From Culicoidibacter larvae (GTDB taxonomy: Bacteria; Bacillota_I; Bacilli_A; Culicoidibacterales; Culicoidibacteraceae), in NCBI RefSeq assembly GCF_005771635.1, contig NZ_VBWP01000009.1, positions 49,248 to 113,247 on the forward strand: DNA of 64,000 nt. The letters run 5' to 3'. A program made the position numbers and the translations under genes. Shown in pieces: positions 32,696 through 41,367 of the stretch. Within the stretch, counting starts at the first letter, position 1, and the number at the start of each line of letters is the position of its first letter. Under the pieces are notes generated by a model. That model was not told the origin of the DNA, did not search any database, and worked only from the letters and a program-made list of their open reading frames with translations.

Positions 32696-35659
32696 TTATA
32701 CTATGCTAACCTGACTGACAATAAAGTTCAGTTGGTCATTCCGGGTTTCGAATTTGCCATTGACCCGAACAACGGCACCTTTTTCCAAAATCTGGCTGTA
32801 GCGATCATAGGTGTTGGGAAATACGGTTGCCGAAACGGTGGCACTATCATCACTGAAGGTCACAAAAACCATGATATCACCTTTCTTGGTTTTAATTGAT
32901 TTAATTCGTTCTATATAAACGATAGCATCAACTTGACGGCCAATCAACTCAGCACCTTGGTCAAGCGAAATCATATTGGCTCTTTCAGCTGAATAGCGAC
33001 TGGTTGGATGCATGAACATACTAAAGCCAAAAGCCTTTTTTTCACGTTCCATCTGTTCTTCAATTGAGAAGTTATCAACCTTAACTTGCTCTACTGCAAA
33101 TAAATCTTCTGCTCCCGGGAAGATAAGTTCGTTAATCGCTACGGTTTGATCAATCATGCTGTGCAAGTATGCCTGATTATCAGAAAAGTCGCTCATTGCC
33201 TTAGCGTCAATGAGTTGCTCAATCACCCGTTTCGTTACTGAGCGATTATTGTTGCGATGAATAAAATCTTGGAAACTGGTATATCGACCATTTTCAATCC
33301 GCTCATTAACAATTTGCTTTGTTGCCGCTTCACCAACATTTTTAATTGCCAGCAAGCCCATGCGGATTTGTCCATCCGGCGCACTGAATCCTGACATAGA
33401 TTCATTGACGTTTGGCGGTAATACCCGAATACCAAAACGTCTCGCCTCTTTAATATACTCATAAATTTTGCCCTCGCTGGCAATAACCGAATTCAATAAC
33501 TCAGTTAAGAAAATAGCGGTATAGTGGGTTTTCAAATACATCATCTGATAGGCAATCATAGCATACGCCACCGCATGTGATTTATTAAAACCATAATTGG
33601 CGAATTTCAAAATCAAATCATAGACATGATTTGCCAACTCATTAGTATAGCCTTGTTCCAAACTGCCTTGAATAAAGTTTTCTCGTTCTTGTTCAAGAAT
33701 AGCACGGTCTTTTTTCCCCATTGCCCGCCGCAAAATATCGGCGCGCCCAAGTGAATAACCGGCAATCTTCTGTGCAACTTGCATAACTTGTTCCTGATAA
33801 ACAATAATTCCATAAGTTGTATGCAATATTGGTTCCAAGTCTTTATGGATGTAAGTAACCTTTTCTTGTCCAAGCTTACGGCGCACGTAAACCGGTATAT
33901 TCTCCATTGGTCCAGGACGAAACAATGATAAGGCGGCAACAATATCTTCAAACTCAGAAACCTTCATGTCGCGCAACACCCGGCGCATCCCAGCCGATTC
34001 CAGTTGGAAAATACCGGTCGTTTCACCGCGCGCCATTATATTAAACGCTTTTTTATCATCTAAAGGAATTTCGGTAATATTAATATCCTGCCCGGTCTCT
34101 AGCTTAATTCTTGATAACACTCGGCGAATAATTGATAGGTTCCGTAATCCCAGAAAATCCATTTTCAATAATCCAAGTTCTTCCAAATAATTCATTGGAT
34201 ACTGGGTCATCAATGTATTATCAAAACCATTTTGCAAAGGAACAACCTCAACAAGCGGTCGGTCACCAATAATAACCCCGGCAGCATGGGTAGAAGTATG
34301 ACGTGCCAAACCTTCAATTCGCACAGCAATATCCAAAATAAACTTCAATTCATCATTACGATTAATTGTCGTCTGCATTTGCGGCACTAACTCCAAAGCA
34401 TGCTTTAAATTACTTGCCTGAAAAGGAATCTGTTTAGTCACAGCACTTATATCCGGACTCGGAATATCAAATACCCGGGCACAATCACGAAAAGCAGCCT
34501 TCGGACCAAAGGTTCCGAAAGTAATAATGTGGGCAACCCGCTCGCTGCCATACTTTTCACGTACATATTCAACGACCCGTGCCCGACCCTCGTCTTCAAT
34601 ATCTATATCAATATCCGGCAAAGAAATCCGCTCCGGATTTAAAAACCGTTCGAAAAGCAAACCATACTTTAAAGGATCAACATTGGTAATCCCTAAAGTA
34701 TAAGCTACTAATGAACCCACTGCCGATCCCCGTCCAGGTCCAATAACGATGCCTTCTTGACGGGCAAACCGAATAAAGTCCCAAATAACTAAAAAGTAAT
34801 CAGCAAAATCCATTGAACAAATAACATCAAGTTCATAGTTCAAACGCTCTACCTGAGCTGCAGTAGGTTCTCCATAACGCTTATACAACCCGCGCCAGCA
34901 TAATTGCGTCAAATAATCTTTCGGATCAGCATCATCCGGCAATGGATATTCCGGCAAGTACTTCTCATTAAAATCAAAAACAACATCAATACTATCAGCA
35001 ATCTCGCTGCTTGCTACCAATGCTTCCGGTGCCGCAGCAAAACTATTACACATCTCTTCAATTGTTGGCAAATAAAACAAGCCCGCTGCCTGCTTACGCA
35101 CATAAGAGTATGTAAGCCGCTCATTCTGCTTAATTGCCTGCAAAACCAAGCGCACAACCTCATCCTCAGGATCAGCATAACAAACATTACCCAGTGCCAC
35201 CATCCGCGCCGCCGGCAACGTCGCTGCCTGCTCAGCATCATACACCCCAAAATAAGTCTCTGCATGACCATCTGCCAAATAATGATAAGTCTCCATCGAA
35301 CCCTCAGCAACAATTACCACACAACCATCGCGATATTCACGGAGCAACGCTAAATCAGGTTGCGGAACCGTTGTCTGGAGTAAAGTCGAAAGCAAAACAA
35401 GCCGCTGATAGGCGGCCTTGTTTTGCGCCAAGAATATGACCGCCTCACTGCCTACAATAACCCGAATCCCTAACAAAGGCTTTATCCCAGCATCAACACA
35501 AGCGTGATAAAATTCCATTGCACCATAAAGAACATTGGTATCGGTCAATGCCAATGCCTTATAACCACGGGCAACCGCCAACTGGACCAACCGCTCAATT
35601 GTCAGCCCGCTCTCAAGCAAGCTATATGTACTTCTAACCTGTAACTGAACGCACTCCAT
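32696..35659 (-). CDS. dnaE: DNA polymerase III alpha subunit, DnaE type
   Basis: Replicative C-family polymerase, 987 residues. In low-GC Gram-positives, DnaE extends RNA primers beside PolC. The N-terminal PHP domain looks inactive: the usual HxH is QLQVRS and the next His of LTDH is replaced in LTDTN. The palm has PDIDIDIED (about residue 350) with the catalytic aspartates. A helix-hairpin-helix region and a C-terminal OB fold (VDAIVYIERIKSIKTKKGDIMVF) follow. It is shorter than the common 1,100-residue forms. RBS GAAGGGAG. Confidence 0.95.
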   Translation of the reverse strand: MECVQLQVRSTYSLLESGLTIERLVQLAVARGYKALALTDTNVLYGAMEFYHACVDAGIKPLLGIRVIVGSEAVIFLAQNKAAYQRLVLLSTLLQTTVPQPDLALLREYRDGCVVIVAEGSMETYHYLADGHAETYFGVYDAEQAATLPAARMVALGNVCYADPEDEVVRLVLQAIKQNERLTYSYVRKQAAGLFYLPTIEEMCNSFAAAPEALVASSEIADSIDVVFDFNEKYLPEYPLPDDADPKDYLTQLCWRGLYKRYGEPTAAQVERLNYELDVICSMDFADYFLVIWDFIRFARQEGIVIGPGRGSAVGSLVAYTLGITNVDPLKYGLLFERFLNPERISLPDIDIDIEDEGRARVVEYVREKYGSERVAHIITFGTFGPKAAFRDCARVFDIPSPDISAVTKQIPFQASNLKHALELVPQMQTTINRNDELKFILDIAVRIEGLARHTSTHAAGVIIGDRPLVEVVPLQNGFDNTLMTQYPMNYLEELGLLKMDFLGLRNLSIIRRVLSRIKLETGQDINITEIPLDDKKAFNIMARGETTGIFQLESAGMRRVLRDMKVSEFEDIVAALSLFRPGPMENIPVYVRRKLGQEKVTYIHKDLEPILHTTYGIIVYQEQVMQVAQKIAGYSLGRADILRRAMGKKDRAILEQERENFIQGSLEQGYTNELANHVYDLILKFANYGFNKSHAVAYAMIAYQMMYLKTHYTAIFLTELLNSVIASEGKIYEYIKEARRFGIRVLPPNVNESMSGFSAPDGQIRMGLLAIKNVGEAATKQIVNERIENGRYTSFQDFIHRNNNRSVTKRVIEQLIDAKAMSDFSDNQAYLHSMIDQTVAINELIFPGAEDLFAVEQVKVDNFSIEEQMEREKKAFGFSMFMHPTSRYSAERANMISLDQGAELIGRQVDAIVYIERIKSIKTKKGDIMVFVTFSDDSATVSATVFPNTYDRYSQILEKGAVVRVNGKFETRNDQLNFIVSQVSIV

Positions 35660-35715
35660 AAATCAGCGACTCCCTTCAAATTCATTTTACCATATTTCCC
35701 TGGGGGTTAAAAGAC

Positions 35716-35800
35716 AAACAGCGGACGGCCTAAAGCTCGCCTCTTATTTATAACTTTCAAAGATTGCGAGCGCTTCTCAATAGTCTAATCGCTGCTGTTT
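35716..35800. repeat. Nested inverted repeat upstream of the DUF4177 gene
   Basis: Outer arms AAACAGC/GCTGTTT and inner arms GCTCGC/GCGAGC enclose an AT-rich centre. Nothing else is visible in this 200-bp gap apart from the promoter at 35803. Confidence 0.4.
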
Positions 35801-35802
35801 CA

Positions 35803-35831
35803 TTGTATCCACTCTAGAGTTATAGTATAAT
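35803..35831 (+). promoter_or_regulatory. Promoter of the DUF4177-like gene
   Basis: TTGTAT and TATAAT with a 17-base spacer, 33 bases before the ATG. Confidence 0.65.
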
Positions 35832-35864
35832 TAGAGATATAAACAAGCAGAAAGAGGTAATCTT

Positions 35865-36020
35865 ATGTACGAGTACAAAGTTCTGATTTTAGGTGTTAAA
35901 GAATGCGAACAAACCTTCAACCAACTTGCACAAGATGGTTGGCGACTTGTTACAATGGTGCCGAACCAAGCACGTGGCGTAGGTGTAGTTGCAACAATGG
36001 AACGAAAAACAGAAAAATAA
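35865..36020 (+). CDS. DUF4177-like small protein
   Basis: A 51-residue protein starting MYEYKVL, containing the LAQDGWRLV and GVGVVATMERK patterns of the DUF4177 family, small beta-alpha proteins of unknown role. It has a clear promoter, a GAGGT site seven bases before the ATG, and its own terminator, so it is a real single gene despite its length. Confidence 0.8.
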   Translation: MYEYKVLILGVKECEQTFNQLAQDGWRLVTMVPNQARGVGVVATMERKTEK

Positions 36021-36031
36021 TTAGCCAAAAG

Positions 36032-36056
36032 AAAAACAGCGATGAATCGCTGTTTT
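36032..36056. terminator. Terminator after the DUF4177-like gene
   Basis: AAAAACAGCGAT/ATCGCTGTTTTT arms followed by further T residues. Confidence 0.85.
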
Positions 36057-36075
36057 TTTCTTTCACTCTCTCAAC

Positions 36076-36909
36076 TTAATAATCAATATCCGTCAAAAAT
36101 ACCTTGGTCATTTGTGGTCGGAACTCAGTTATGTAATCAAAACCAATCTCCGCCAGCATCTTCAATGCGCGTTCAAAGTCAGCATTGATATCCTTGGTGA
36201 AATGAGCATCACTGCCCAGTGTCACCATCCGGCCGCCAACTGCATAGTAGCGTTCCAAAATTGCTGGTTGCGGATGCGCGAACGGCAAACCGTAGCGCCA
36301 TCCGGCTGTGTTGATATCCAAACTGATTTCTTTTTCAATCAATAATTGAAAGATTTTATCCAATTTAGGATAATATGGCTCCAGACTTTTCGGCTTTTTC
36401 TTCATATAACGCCAGCAATAGTCCAGATGACCCAGCGTTTGAAAGCCATGCAACTTTTCTAAAGCATCAATCGTCGCATTCAAAACATCATCAAAAAGAT
36501 CATTACTATATTTCCAGTAACCATCCTTAGCAATCTCATCAGCTAAATCTTTGCCGTCAAACAAGGTATGGATTGAAATAATTGCAACCGCCAATTGTTG
36601 ATCATCAATGAATTGTTGGATTTGCCCTGCTGCTGCCGATTCATACCCTAATTCCATACCGCGCATAAAAGTAAGTTGCGGATACTTCGCTTGAATTGCC
36701 GCAAACTCTTTAGCATATTCATCCATATCGACACAGAAGAAATTCCCTTTGTTTAAATAGAACAGCTCCATGTGATCCGTTGTTACCACCAACTCTTTAC
36801 CGCGAGCAATTGTATCTTGAGCAATATCATCAAAGCTTTGCCGCCCATCTGGCGAAAGTGTAGTATGCATATGATGATCTAATAATTGACTATAATGTGT
36901 TTTACTCAT
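36076..36909 (-). CDS. PHP-family phosphatase (HisJ-like)
   Basis: A 277-residue metal phosphoesterase with the PHP motifs DHHMHTTLSPDG, TTDHMEL, GMELGYE, ISIHT, GHLDY and GSDAH. It is annotated in relatives as histidinol-phosphatase. It differs clearly from the protein at 24650, and histidine biosynthesis genes are absent from the window. It lies 28 bp downstream of nrnA and could share its transcript. Confidence 0.85.
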   Translation of the reverse strand: MSKTHYSQLLDHHMHTTLSPDGRQSFDDIAQDTIARGKELVVTTDHMELFYLNKGNFFCVDMDEYAKEFAAIQAKYPQLTFMRGMELGYESAAAGQIQQFIDDQQLAVAIISIHTLFDGKDLADEIAKDGYWKYSNDLFDDVLNATIDALEKLHGFQTLGHLDYCWRYMKKKPKSLEPYYPKLDKIFQLLIEKEISLDINTAGWRYGLPFAHPQPAILERYYAVGGRMVTLGSDAHFTKDINADFERALKMLAEIGFDYITEFRPQMTKVFLTDIDY

Positions 36910-36937
36910 TTTTTCACCCCTAATAGTATAAGTTTAC

Positions 36938-37885
36938 TTAAGAACTGATTTCAGCACAACGTTCATCAAGCAACAAAATCATTTCATCAACCTGTTCCCA
37001 TGAACGAACCCGAACTCCAGCAGCCTTCCGATGACCGCCGCCGCCAAAACGCTCAGCAATATCATTAACGGCAATATCCCCGGCCCGAAGATTGCAACGA
37101 ATCAAACCTTGATCGGTATCTTCAATAAAGAGTGCCCAGGAACGAGCGTCTTTCACTTCGGAAAGCACATAAATCAGCATTGAAGCTTCACTGTTGCTTA
37201 CACCCATCTCTTGTAAAGTCGTAGTACTGATTTTACAATAAACAAATTTGCTGTCAGTCATAATAAAATGCTGATAAATATATCCAATCAAATGCAATTG
37301 CCCGGTTGTCTTCATCGAAAAATCTTTATATAAGTCAATATAATCAACACGTTCAATAATTGTCGCTACATCAGCAAATAACTGTTTGCTTAAACTATAC
37401 GAAAAACGACCGGTATCACCAATGATGCCGGCATAAAGCAACCTTGCACCATTATCAGAAAGACCAATACCTAACTTTTCTTTATATTCAATATATAGGC
37501 GCAATAAGAGCGCACAAGTTGCCGGCGCCTCTTCAATAACCAGCTGTAAGTTGCCATAAGGATCGCGGTTGGGATGATGATCAATCTTAATTAAAAAATC
37601 TCCGGTATTATACTGCTGACCGTCAATTCTTTCGGTATTGGCCGTATCACAAACAATAACCAATGCATCTTGATACAAGTCATCATCAATAATATCCGGC
37701 AGAAACAAATAATCCATACGTGCATCTCTGGTACCAACACAATAAACCTCTTTGCTGGGGAAAGACTGAATAATCATATCAGCCAGCGCCCCTTGCGACC
37801 CATACGCATCCGGATCAGGATTAATATGACGATGAATAATTATCCGGTCATACTCATTAATTTTTTGCCAAATCTCTGCAAGCAT
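36938..37885 (-). CDS. nrnA: DHH-family oligoribonuclease/pAp phosphatase NrnA
   Basis: A 315-residue enzyme degrading nanoRNA and 3'-phosphoadenosine 5'-phosphate. The DHH motifs are present: HRHINPDPDAYGSQ (about residue 20), VCDTANTERID, KIDHHPN, and the DHHA1 motif GGGGHRKAAG at the C-terminus. The ATG at 37885 is preceded by GAGGAG; the frame could extend 11 codons upstream without a better site. Confidence 0.92.
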   Translation of the reverse strand: MLAEIWQKINEYDRIIIHRHINPDPDAYGSQGALADMIIQSFPSKEVYCVGTRDARMDYLFLPDIIDDDLYQDALVIVCDTANTERIDGQQYNTGDFLIKIDHHPNRDPYGNLQLVIEEAPATCALLLRLYIEYKEKLGIGLSDNGARLLYAGIIGDTGRFSYSLSKQLFADVATIIERVDYIDLYKDFSMKTTGQLHLIGYIYQHFIMTDSKFVYCKISTTTLQEMGVSNSEASMLIYVLSEVKDARSWALFIEDTDQGLIRCNLRAGDIAVNDIAERFGGGGHRKAAGVRVRSWEQVDEMILLLDERCAEISS

Positions 37886-37918
37886 ATTTCCACTCCTCAT
37901 TCTGCTACTTAGTTGCAA

Positions 37919-37953
37919 GAAAAGGTGAAAAGCACAATGCCGTTCACCTTTTC
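37919..37953 (-). terminator. Terminator of ackA
   Basis: GAAAAGGTGAA and TTCACCTTTTC arms, following the ackA stop on the minus strand. Confidence 0.75.
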
Positions 37954-37967
37954 CCTATTTACCCATA

Positions 37968-39155
37968 TTAATTCATAAATGCCAAGGTATCACGAGCAAT
38001 AACCAATTCCTCATTAGTTGGCACGACAGCAATTTTAATTGCCGAATCGTCAGTACTGATGATTGCTTCCTTACCACGAATTGACTCATTAACTGCTTCG
38101 TCAAGTTTTACCCCGAGCACACCTAAACGGCGTGTCACGCATTTTCTGATATACGGCGCATTCTCACCGATACCAGCCGTAAATGCAATAACATCTGCAC
38201 CTTCAAGATATACATGATAGGCAGCAATATATTCAGCAATCCGTTTCGCATAGATAAATGCCGCAAGCTCGGCACGGTGATTACCCTCATTAATTCCGGC
38301 CTCAATATCGCGCGCATCAGAAGAAAGTCCTGACACCCCAAGAAATCCTGATTTTTTATTTAACATGTCAACAACTTCTGCTGCTGTTTGTCCGGTCTTC
38401 TCCATAATAAATGGAATTATTGCCGGATCAATGTCACCGCTGCGGGTTCCCATTGGAATCCCTGCTAAAGGTGTAAAGCCCATTGTTGTATCAACCGATT
38501 TTCCGTTTTTAACTGCTGAAAGTGAACCGCCATTCCCTAAATGACAAACAATCACTTTTGCATCTTCCGGTGCCTTACCAATTAAACGAGCTGCCTCAGC
38601 CGACACATATTGATGTGAAGTACCGTGGAAACCGTATTTACGTACTGCATATTTTTCATACCACTCATATGGTGTTGAATACATATATGCTTCTTCTGCC
38701 AGTGTTTGGTGGAAGGCAGTATCAAAAACTGCTACCGCCACTGCATCAGGCAATAATTTTTTAAAGGCATAAATACCAGTTAAGTTTGCCGGATTATGTA
38801 AAGGAGCAAGCTCCGCTACATCTTCAATCAACTGAATATTTTCTTCAGTCAGCATTGCTGATGCTGCAAAGTGTTCACCACCATGAACAACCCGGTGACC
38901 GACACCTTGAATTTCATTGTAATCACTGATAATTTTATGATCAATCAGCCACTTCAACAACAACTCAACTGCTACCGAATGATTTGGAATCTCCAAAACT
39001 TCTTCAAACTTTTCACCATTTACTTTTAATGAAAAAATACCATCGTTCATACCGATACGTTCTGCAATTCCAGAACAAAGCACCGTCTCACTTGGCATCT
39101 CAAATAGTTGATATTTCAATGATGAACTCCCAGCATTTATTGCTAATACTTTCAT
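37968..39155 (-). CDS. ackA: Acetate kinase
   Basis: Makes ATP and acetate from acetyl phosphate in fermentation. The 395 residues match the family: [14 protein letters not shown] at the start, [43 protein letters not shown] and TAGIGENAP. The ATG at 39155 is placed by TAGGAGGC, seven bases upstream. No pta gene is adjacent. It indicates fermentative metabolism. Confidence 0.97.
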   Translation of the reverse strand: MKVLAINAGSSSLKYQLFEMPSETVLCSGIAERIGMNDGIFSLKVNGEKFEEVLEIPNHSVAVELLLKWLIDHKIISDYNEIQGVGHRVVHGGEHFAASAMLTEENIQLIEDVAELAPLHNPANLTGIYAFKKLLPDAVAVAVFDTAFHQTLAEEAYMYSTPYEWYEKYAVRKYGFHGTSHQYVSAEAARLIGKAPEDAKVIVCHLGNGGSLSAVKNGKSVDTTMGFTPLAGIPMGTRSGDIDPAIIPFIMEKTGQTAAEVVDMLNKKSGFLGVSGLSSDARDIEAGINEGNHRAELAAFIYAKRIAEYIAAYHVYLEGADVIAFTAGIGENAPYIRKCVTRRLGVLGVKLDEAVNESIRGKEAIISTDDSAIKIAVVPTNEELVIARDTLAFMN

Positions 39156-39447
39156 GTTATGCCTCCTAAAAATACAATCATAATACTTTATTAAGCGTAC
39201 CATAAATACTATGTTTTGTAAACGTGATTTGCGTTATCAGTGCACTTTTTCGCAAATTATTTTTCGTGAATATTTGCCTTATATTTTTTAATAAACTCAT
39301 GACGAAGCGCGGCTCTAAAACCGCACTTCACTAAACGATAAATGTAAACTTTCATTTCTGTTACCAAAACCATATCTTTTGTAAGTTTAAAAAATGGGTG
39401 AAATACGCTGAAAATGGTAAAATATTAACAGAAGGTTGTGAACAACT

Positions 39448-40617
39448 ATGAAAAAAATCATAATAATATTACTAATTCCTTTAGTTATTTTAGCTGGAGT
39501 TATTGGAATAAACTATACCTATAATCAAATCGTTTCAACTGATTATTCTGAAACTGATCCAACCGATCAGCAAATGTTTCAAGAAATAGCAGAAATATAC
39601 CAAACTTTTAAAACCAGTAGCGACGCACTTTGGACAAGTGATTATCGGCTTGACCAATTACCGCTTGTCCTCATCCGCACCGCAAAATATAATGACTTCT
39701 TCTGCCAATATGCCTACCTGATTAACATCCCTGGCGCTGAAAATATAATTGGAGCTAAAGCAATGACGCTTCCTGAAGAACTAGACTTACCACCCGTATA
39801 TCGAATCAATAATATAACTTTAGGGTTTTCAAGTACTTGGTTACCAGACAATTTCGGAACTTTGTCAATGAACAACACTGAAGCTTTTTATTATAAATAT
39901 TCACCGGAAATGATGACAAACCCGCAAACTAATCTGGCCTTTAAAGAATTTATGATTCATGAATCATTTCATGTCTATCGTCAAGCTGCCTGGACTTACG
40001 ATCAACGTCCTGACAATAATAGCTTTACTGAAAATTATCCATATATAGGAGAACAATATGCATTATTCGGCCTTGAGTTCTCACTGCTGGATCAAGCATT
40101 AGCAAGCAACGACCCTAAGCAAATCAAAAACATCATGCAGGACTGGTTAGTTGTCCGCAATAGCCGCTATCAACAATGGCCACAACTTATCGGCGAAACC
40201 AATACTGAAGCTATCGAAGGCACTGCTCAATACACGGAAATACGCTACGCCTACTTAACCGGCGGCAGCGACCAAGCCGTCGCAGCCCTCAATCAGGCAA
40301 ACGCACCGACCTTTCAAGCTGCTTTTACCGCCATGGCCGAGGGCAACCAACCAGAATATTTAGAACGCTCAATCTATTACGAAACCGGCTCAGCACTTGG
40401 TGTTATTATGGACAAACTAATATTGGACTGGAAACCACAAATTGAAGACTCAGCAGTAAATCCGGGCAAAACCCAATATGAAATCATAAAAAGCTACTAC
40501 AATCTCCCGGAAACATTTGAGCAAGCACAAGCCTTAGAAAAAATCAAAAATGACAACAACTACCAAGCACTCTTAGAAAAGGGAAATAAACTTGCTGAAT
40601 TGCTGGCTATTGAATAA
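39448..40617 (+). CDS. Membrane-anchored putative zinc metalloprotease
   Basis: A 389-residue protein with a single N-terminal membrane helix (residues 4-24) and an external domain. HESFH at about residue 170 fits HExxH, and EAIEGTAQYTEIRY at about residue 255 could give the third zinc ligand, as in gluzincins. The spacing of about 80 residues is unlike M1 or M4. I do not recognise a named family. It is a single gene with its own terminator; AAGG precedes the ATG. Protease activity is inferred only from the motifs. Confidence 0.6.
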   Translation: MKKIIIILLIPLVILAGVIGINYTYNQIVSTDYSETDPTDQQMFQEIAEIYQTFKTSSDALWTSDYRLDQLPLVLIRTAKYNDFFCQYAYLINIPGAENIIGAKAMTLPEELDLPPVYRINNITLGFSSTWLPDNFGTLSMNNTEAFYYKYSPEMMTNPQTNLAFKEFMIHESFHVYRQAAWTYDQRPDNNSFTENYPYIGEQYALFGLEFSLLDQALASNDPKQIKNIMQDWLVVRNSRYQQWPQLIGETNTEAIEGTAQYTEIRYAYLTGGSDQAVAALNQANAPTFQAAFTAMAEGNQPEYLERSIYYETGSALGVIMDKLILDWKPQIEDSAVNPGKTQYEIIKSYYNLPETFEQAQALEKIKNDNNYQALLEKGNKLAELLAIE

Positions 40618-40622
40618 CAAAA

Positions 40623-40653
40623 GAAGAGGTTCCCTCATTGAGGGGACCTCTTC
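40623..40653. terminator. Bidirectional terminator
   Basis: GAAGAGGTTCCCTC and GAGGGGACCTCTTC arms, between convergent genes. Confidence 0.85.
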
Positions 40654-40674
40654 CAAATTTCTCCTATCATAACC

Positions 40675-41181
40675 CTATTCATCAGCTTCAATAACACCAA
40701 CAATAAGTGGGATCAACTGACTTGGTTCAATATCCAGAACATAAGCAAATTCCTCATAAAGAATCTTCTCTGCCTCTTCCATAAACATCTTATCGGCTAA
40801 ATGTAACTTTTTACCGCTATCCTGAAGCTCTTCCTGATAAAAGTAAAGCGTTTTAATTAAACTAACCAGTTCAAGGTGATCAGAGTCACTAAGAATCTCT
40901 TTATATCGTTTTTTACGATCATTACTGTTTTCAATCCAAATCGTTTCCTGATCTGGCATCGCTTTGATGAGCTTATGAACCTCATCAGCTGATAACACCG
41001 GTCGAATCCGCTCAACCAGTTGCTCATTATCTACCGGAACAAAAATGGTTGGCCGGTTGGAAAGCATCGGCTTTAAAACATAATAGTCGGTGCTATGACC
41101 ATTAAAATCCTGACTGCATATTTCAGTGATTTTGCATAGCCCCTCAGTCGTATAAATAACAATATCTTTAACCTTGAACAT
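40675..41181 (-). CDS. CarD/CdnL-family transcription regulator
   Basis: A 168-residue RNA polymerase-binding protein. Residues 1-60 form the CarD_CdnL_TRCF Tudor-like domain (FKVKDIVIYTTEGLCKI, YYVLKP, FVPVDN) that contacts the beta subunit; the rest is helical. Relatives stabilise open promoter complexes. The ATG at 41181 follows GGGAGGAAG; a much longer upstream frame is rejected because it lacks a site and family similarity. Confidence 0.88.
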   Translation of the reverse strand: MFKVKDIVIYTTEGLCKITEICSQDFNGHSTDYYVLKPMLSNRPTIFVPVDNEQLVERIRPVLSADEVHKLIKAMPDQETIWIENSNDRKKRYKEILSDSDHLELVSLIKTLYFYQEELQDSGKKLHLADKMFMEEAEKILYEEFAYVLDIEPSQLIPLIVGVIEADE

Positions 41182-41329
41182 TACTCTACTTCCTCCCGCA
41201 TTAAAAATAAAAACGCATTGTTTACCCCTCGGAATTTCGTCCTTTTCAAGCAAACAACACGTTGTGCTATGTCTATTATACCATATTTTTAAAATTAGAT
41301 GTGAGATAAAACGAATATTGGTTAAAATA

Positions 41330-41362
41330 AAAAGCCTTGCAACCAAAGGTTGCAAGGCTTTT
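41330..41362 (-). terminator. Terminator of the HprK/PEPCK-like gene
   Basis: AAAAGCCTTGCAACC and its perfect complement around AAA. Confidence 0.85.
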
Positions 41363-41367
41363 CCAAC

